7,277 bases of DNA from Hyphomicrobiales bacterium. GTDB taxonomy: Bacteria; Pseudomonadota; Alphaproteobacteria; Rhizobiales; Aestuariivirgaceae. Shown here piece after piece: positions 6,917 through 7,277 of the stretch (within the stretch, counting starts at the first letter, position 1; each line of letters opens with the position of its first letter). The notes beneath the pieces were generated by a model. The model was not told the origin of the DNA. It made no database searches and saw nothing but the letters and a program-made list of their open reading frames with translations. Location of the stretch: NCBI GenBank assembly GCA_027031305.1, contig JALVRJ010000035.1:1-7277 (forward strand), in the 5' to 3' direction. Position numbers and translations under genes: made by a program.

Positions 6917-6971
6917 ACGCCTTTGCCTTTCGTTATCCGATCACGAGAGCTGCAAGGCATGTGCCAGCCGG

Positions 6972-6995
6972 CGGGAAGGACCGTCGGAATTCCCG
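6972..6995. repeat. Inverted repeat just after the small upstream gene
   Basis: CGGGAA (6972-6977) and TTCCCG (6990-6995) form 6-bp arms around a 12-nt loop that contains part of a GGAATTCC palindrome. On the minus strand it begins 3 nt after the stop of the small gene ending at 6999. No T-run follows, so it would be at most a weak or factor-assisted terminator, or an intercistronic stem. Confidence 0.25.
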
Positions 6996-6998
6996 TCC

Positions 6999-7277
6999 TC
7001 AGCCTCCTCCACGCTGAAAGACCGTGCGGAAGCGATGCAGAAAGGCGGTGCGCGCCGTTGCGTCGGGCAGACTGGACATGTCCAGCGTCACCGCCATGCG
7101 GGGCAGGGCGAGCGCACCAGTCCTTCGCGGTTCAAGAGGCCGCAGGCTGATCTCCACCCGGCAGGGATGCAGGTGCCAATGACAGGGATGGCGCTCGGAG
7201 ATGGTCTTGGTCATTTCTCCATCCGCCAGGCGCCCGAGGATGCGGCGGAATTCCGCTTCATCCAGGCTCATGTCCAG
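6999..7277 (-). CDS. Hypothetical small protein with a His/Cys cluster, possibly open at the right edge
   Basis: I do not recognise this protein. If the ATG at 7271 is the start it has 90 residues (MSLDEAEFRRIL at the N-terminus). The frame stays open for the last two visible codons (Leu-Asp), so the real start may lie outside the window, and no ribosome binding site can be seen. The chain has an acidic, probably helical start (1-20), a dense His/Cys segment at 28-37 (HPCHWHLHPC), a hydrophobic strand-like middle (ALALPRMAVTLDM, about 53-65), and a Phe-rich end (FLHRFRTVFQRGGG). Codon use is like its neighbours. No signal peptide or membrane span is visible. It lies 134 bp upstream of, and in the same direction as, the 195-residue gene. 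The two may be functionally linked, but nothing in the sequence proves it. Confidence 0.65.
   Translation of the reverse strand: MDMSLDEAEFRRILGRLADGEMTKTISERHPCHWHLHPCRVEISLRPLEPRRTGALALPRMAVTLDMSSLPDATARTAFLHRFRTVFQRGGG

Noticed and set aside
6317..7150. 277-codon plus-strand open frame over the right-hand genes
   Set aside because: Its translation is Arg/Ser/Pro-rich without pattern and crosses the spacer and palindrome. The minus-strand frames have coding-like codon use and a ribosome binding site.
1..7277. CRISPR arrays, tRNA/rRNA genes, insertion sequences, phage or defence genes
   Set aside because: I saw no spaced direct repeats, transposase-like proteins, terminal repeats or cloverleaf-like stretches; nearly all sequence is accounted for by ordinary genes.

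Overview
This is a GC-rich window (roughly two-thirds G+C by eye) with dense, mostly C/G-ending codons. It looks like an alphaproteobacterium. The evidence is a pyruvate carboxylase whose catalytic residues line up almost one for one with the Rhizobium etli enzyme, and a CIO-type cytochrome bd oxidase followed by a DUF2474 gene. A Rhodospirillales or acetic-acid-bacterium-like host is a guess; nothing here fixes the genus.

Layout. Positions 1-3390 (minus strand) are almost all of a biotin-dependent pyruvate carboxylase. Only the last few dozen residues, just past the biotin-carrying lysine, lie off the left edge. Positions 3391-3672 are a divergent intergenic region holding the start signals of both flanking transcription units and several small inverted repeats. 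Positions 3673-6272 (plus strand) are a compact three-gene operon: cydA/cioA (short Q-loop), cydB/cioB, and a 55-residue single-span membrane protein of the DUF2474 type, which overlaps the end of cydB by 17 nt. Positions 6277-6864 (minus) encode an unrecognised 195-residue protein that ends 4 bp from the DUF2474 stop, tail to tail. Positions 6865-6998 are a short spacer with a palindrome. Positions 6999-7277 (minus) encode an unrecognised small protein, possibly starting at 7271 and otherwise running off the right edge.

How the genes work together. Pyruvate carboxylase replenishes oxaloacetate for the TCA cycle. The bd oxidase takes electrons from quinol to reduce O2 and does not pass through the bc1 complex or cytochrome c. 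The two units share an upstream region but need not be co-regulated. The most interesting non-coding signal is a 13-bp near-identical palindromic core, TTTCGG(G/A)ATGAAA. It occurs once upstream of cydA and once upstream of the 195-residue gene, and could be a shared operator. I see no mobile elements, RNA genes, CRISPR arrays or defence systems. Apart from the two small unknown proteins and this repeat, the region is ordinary core metabolism.
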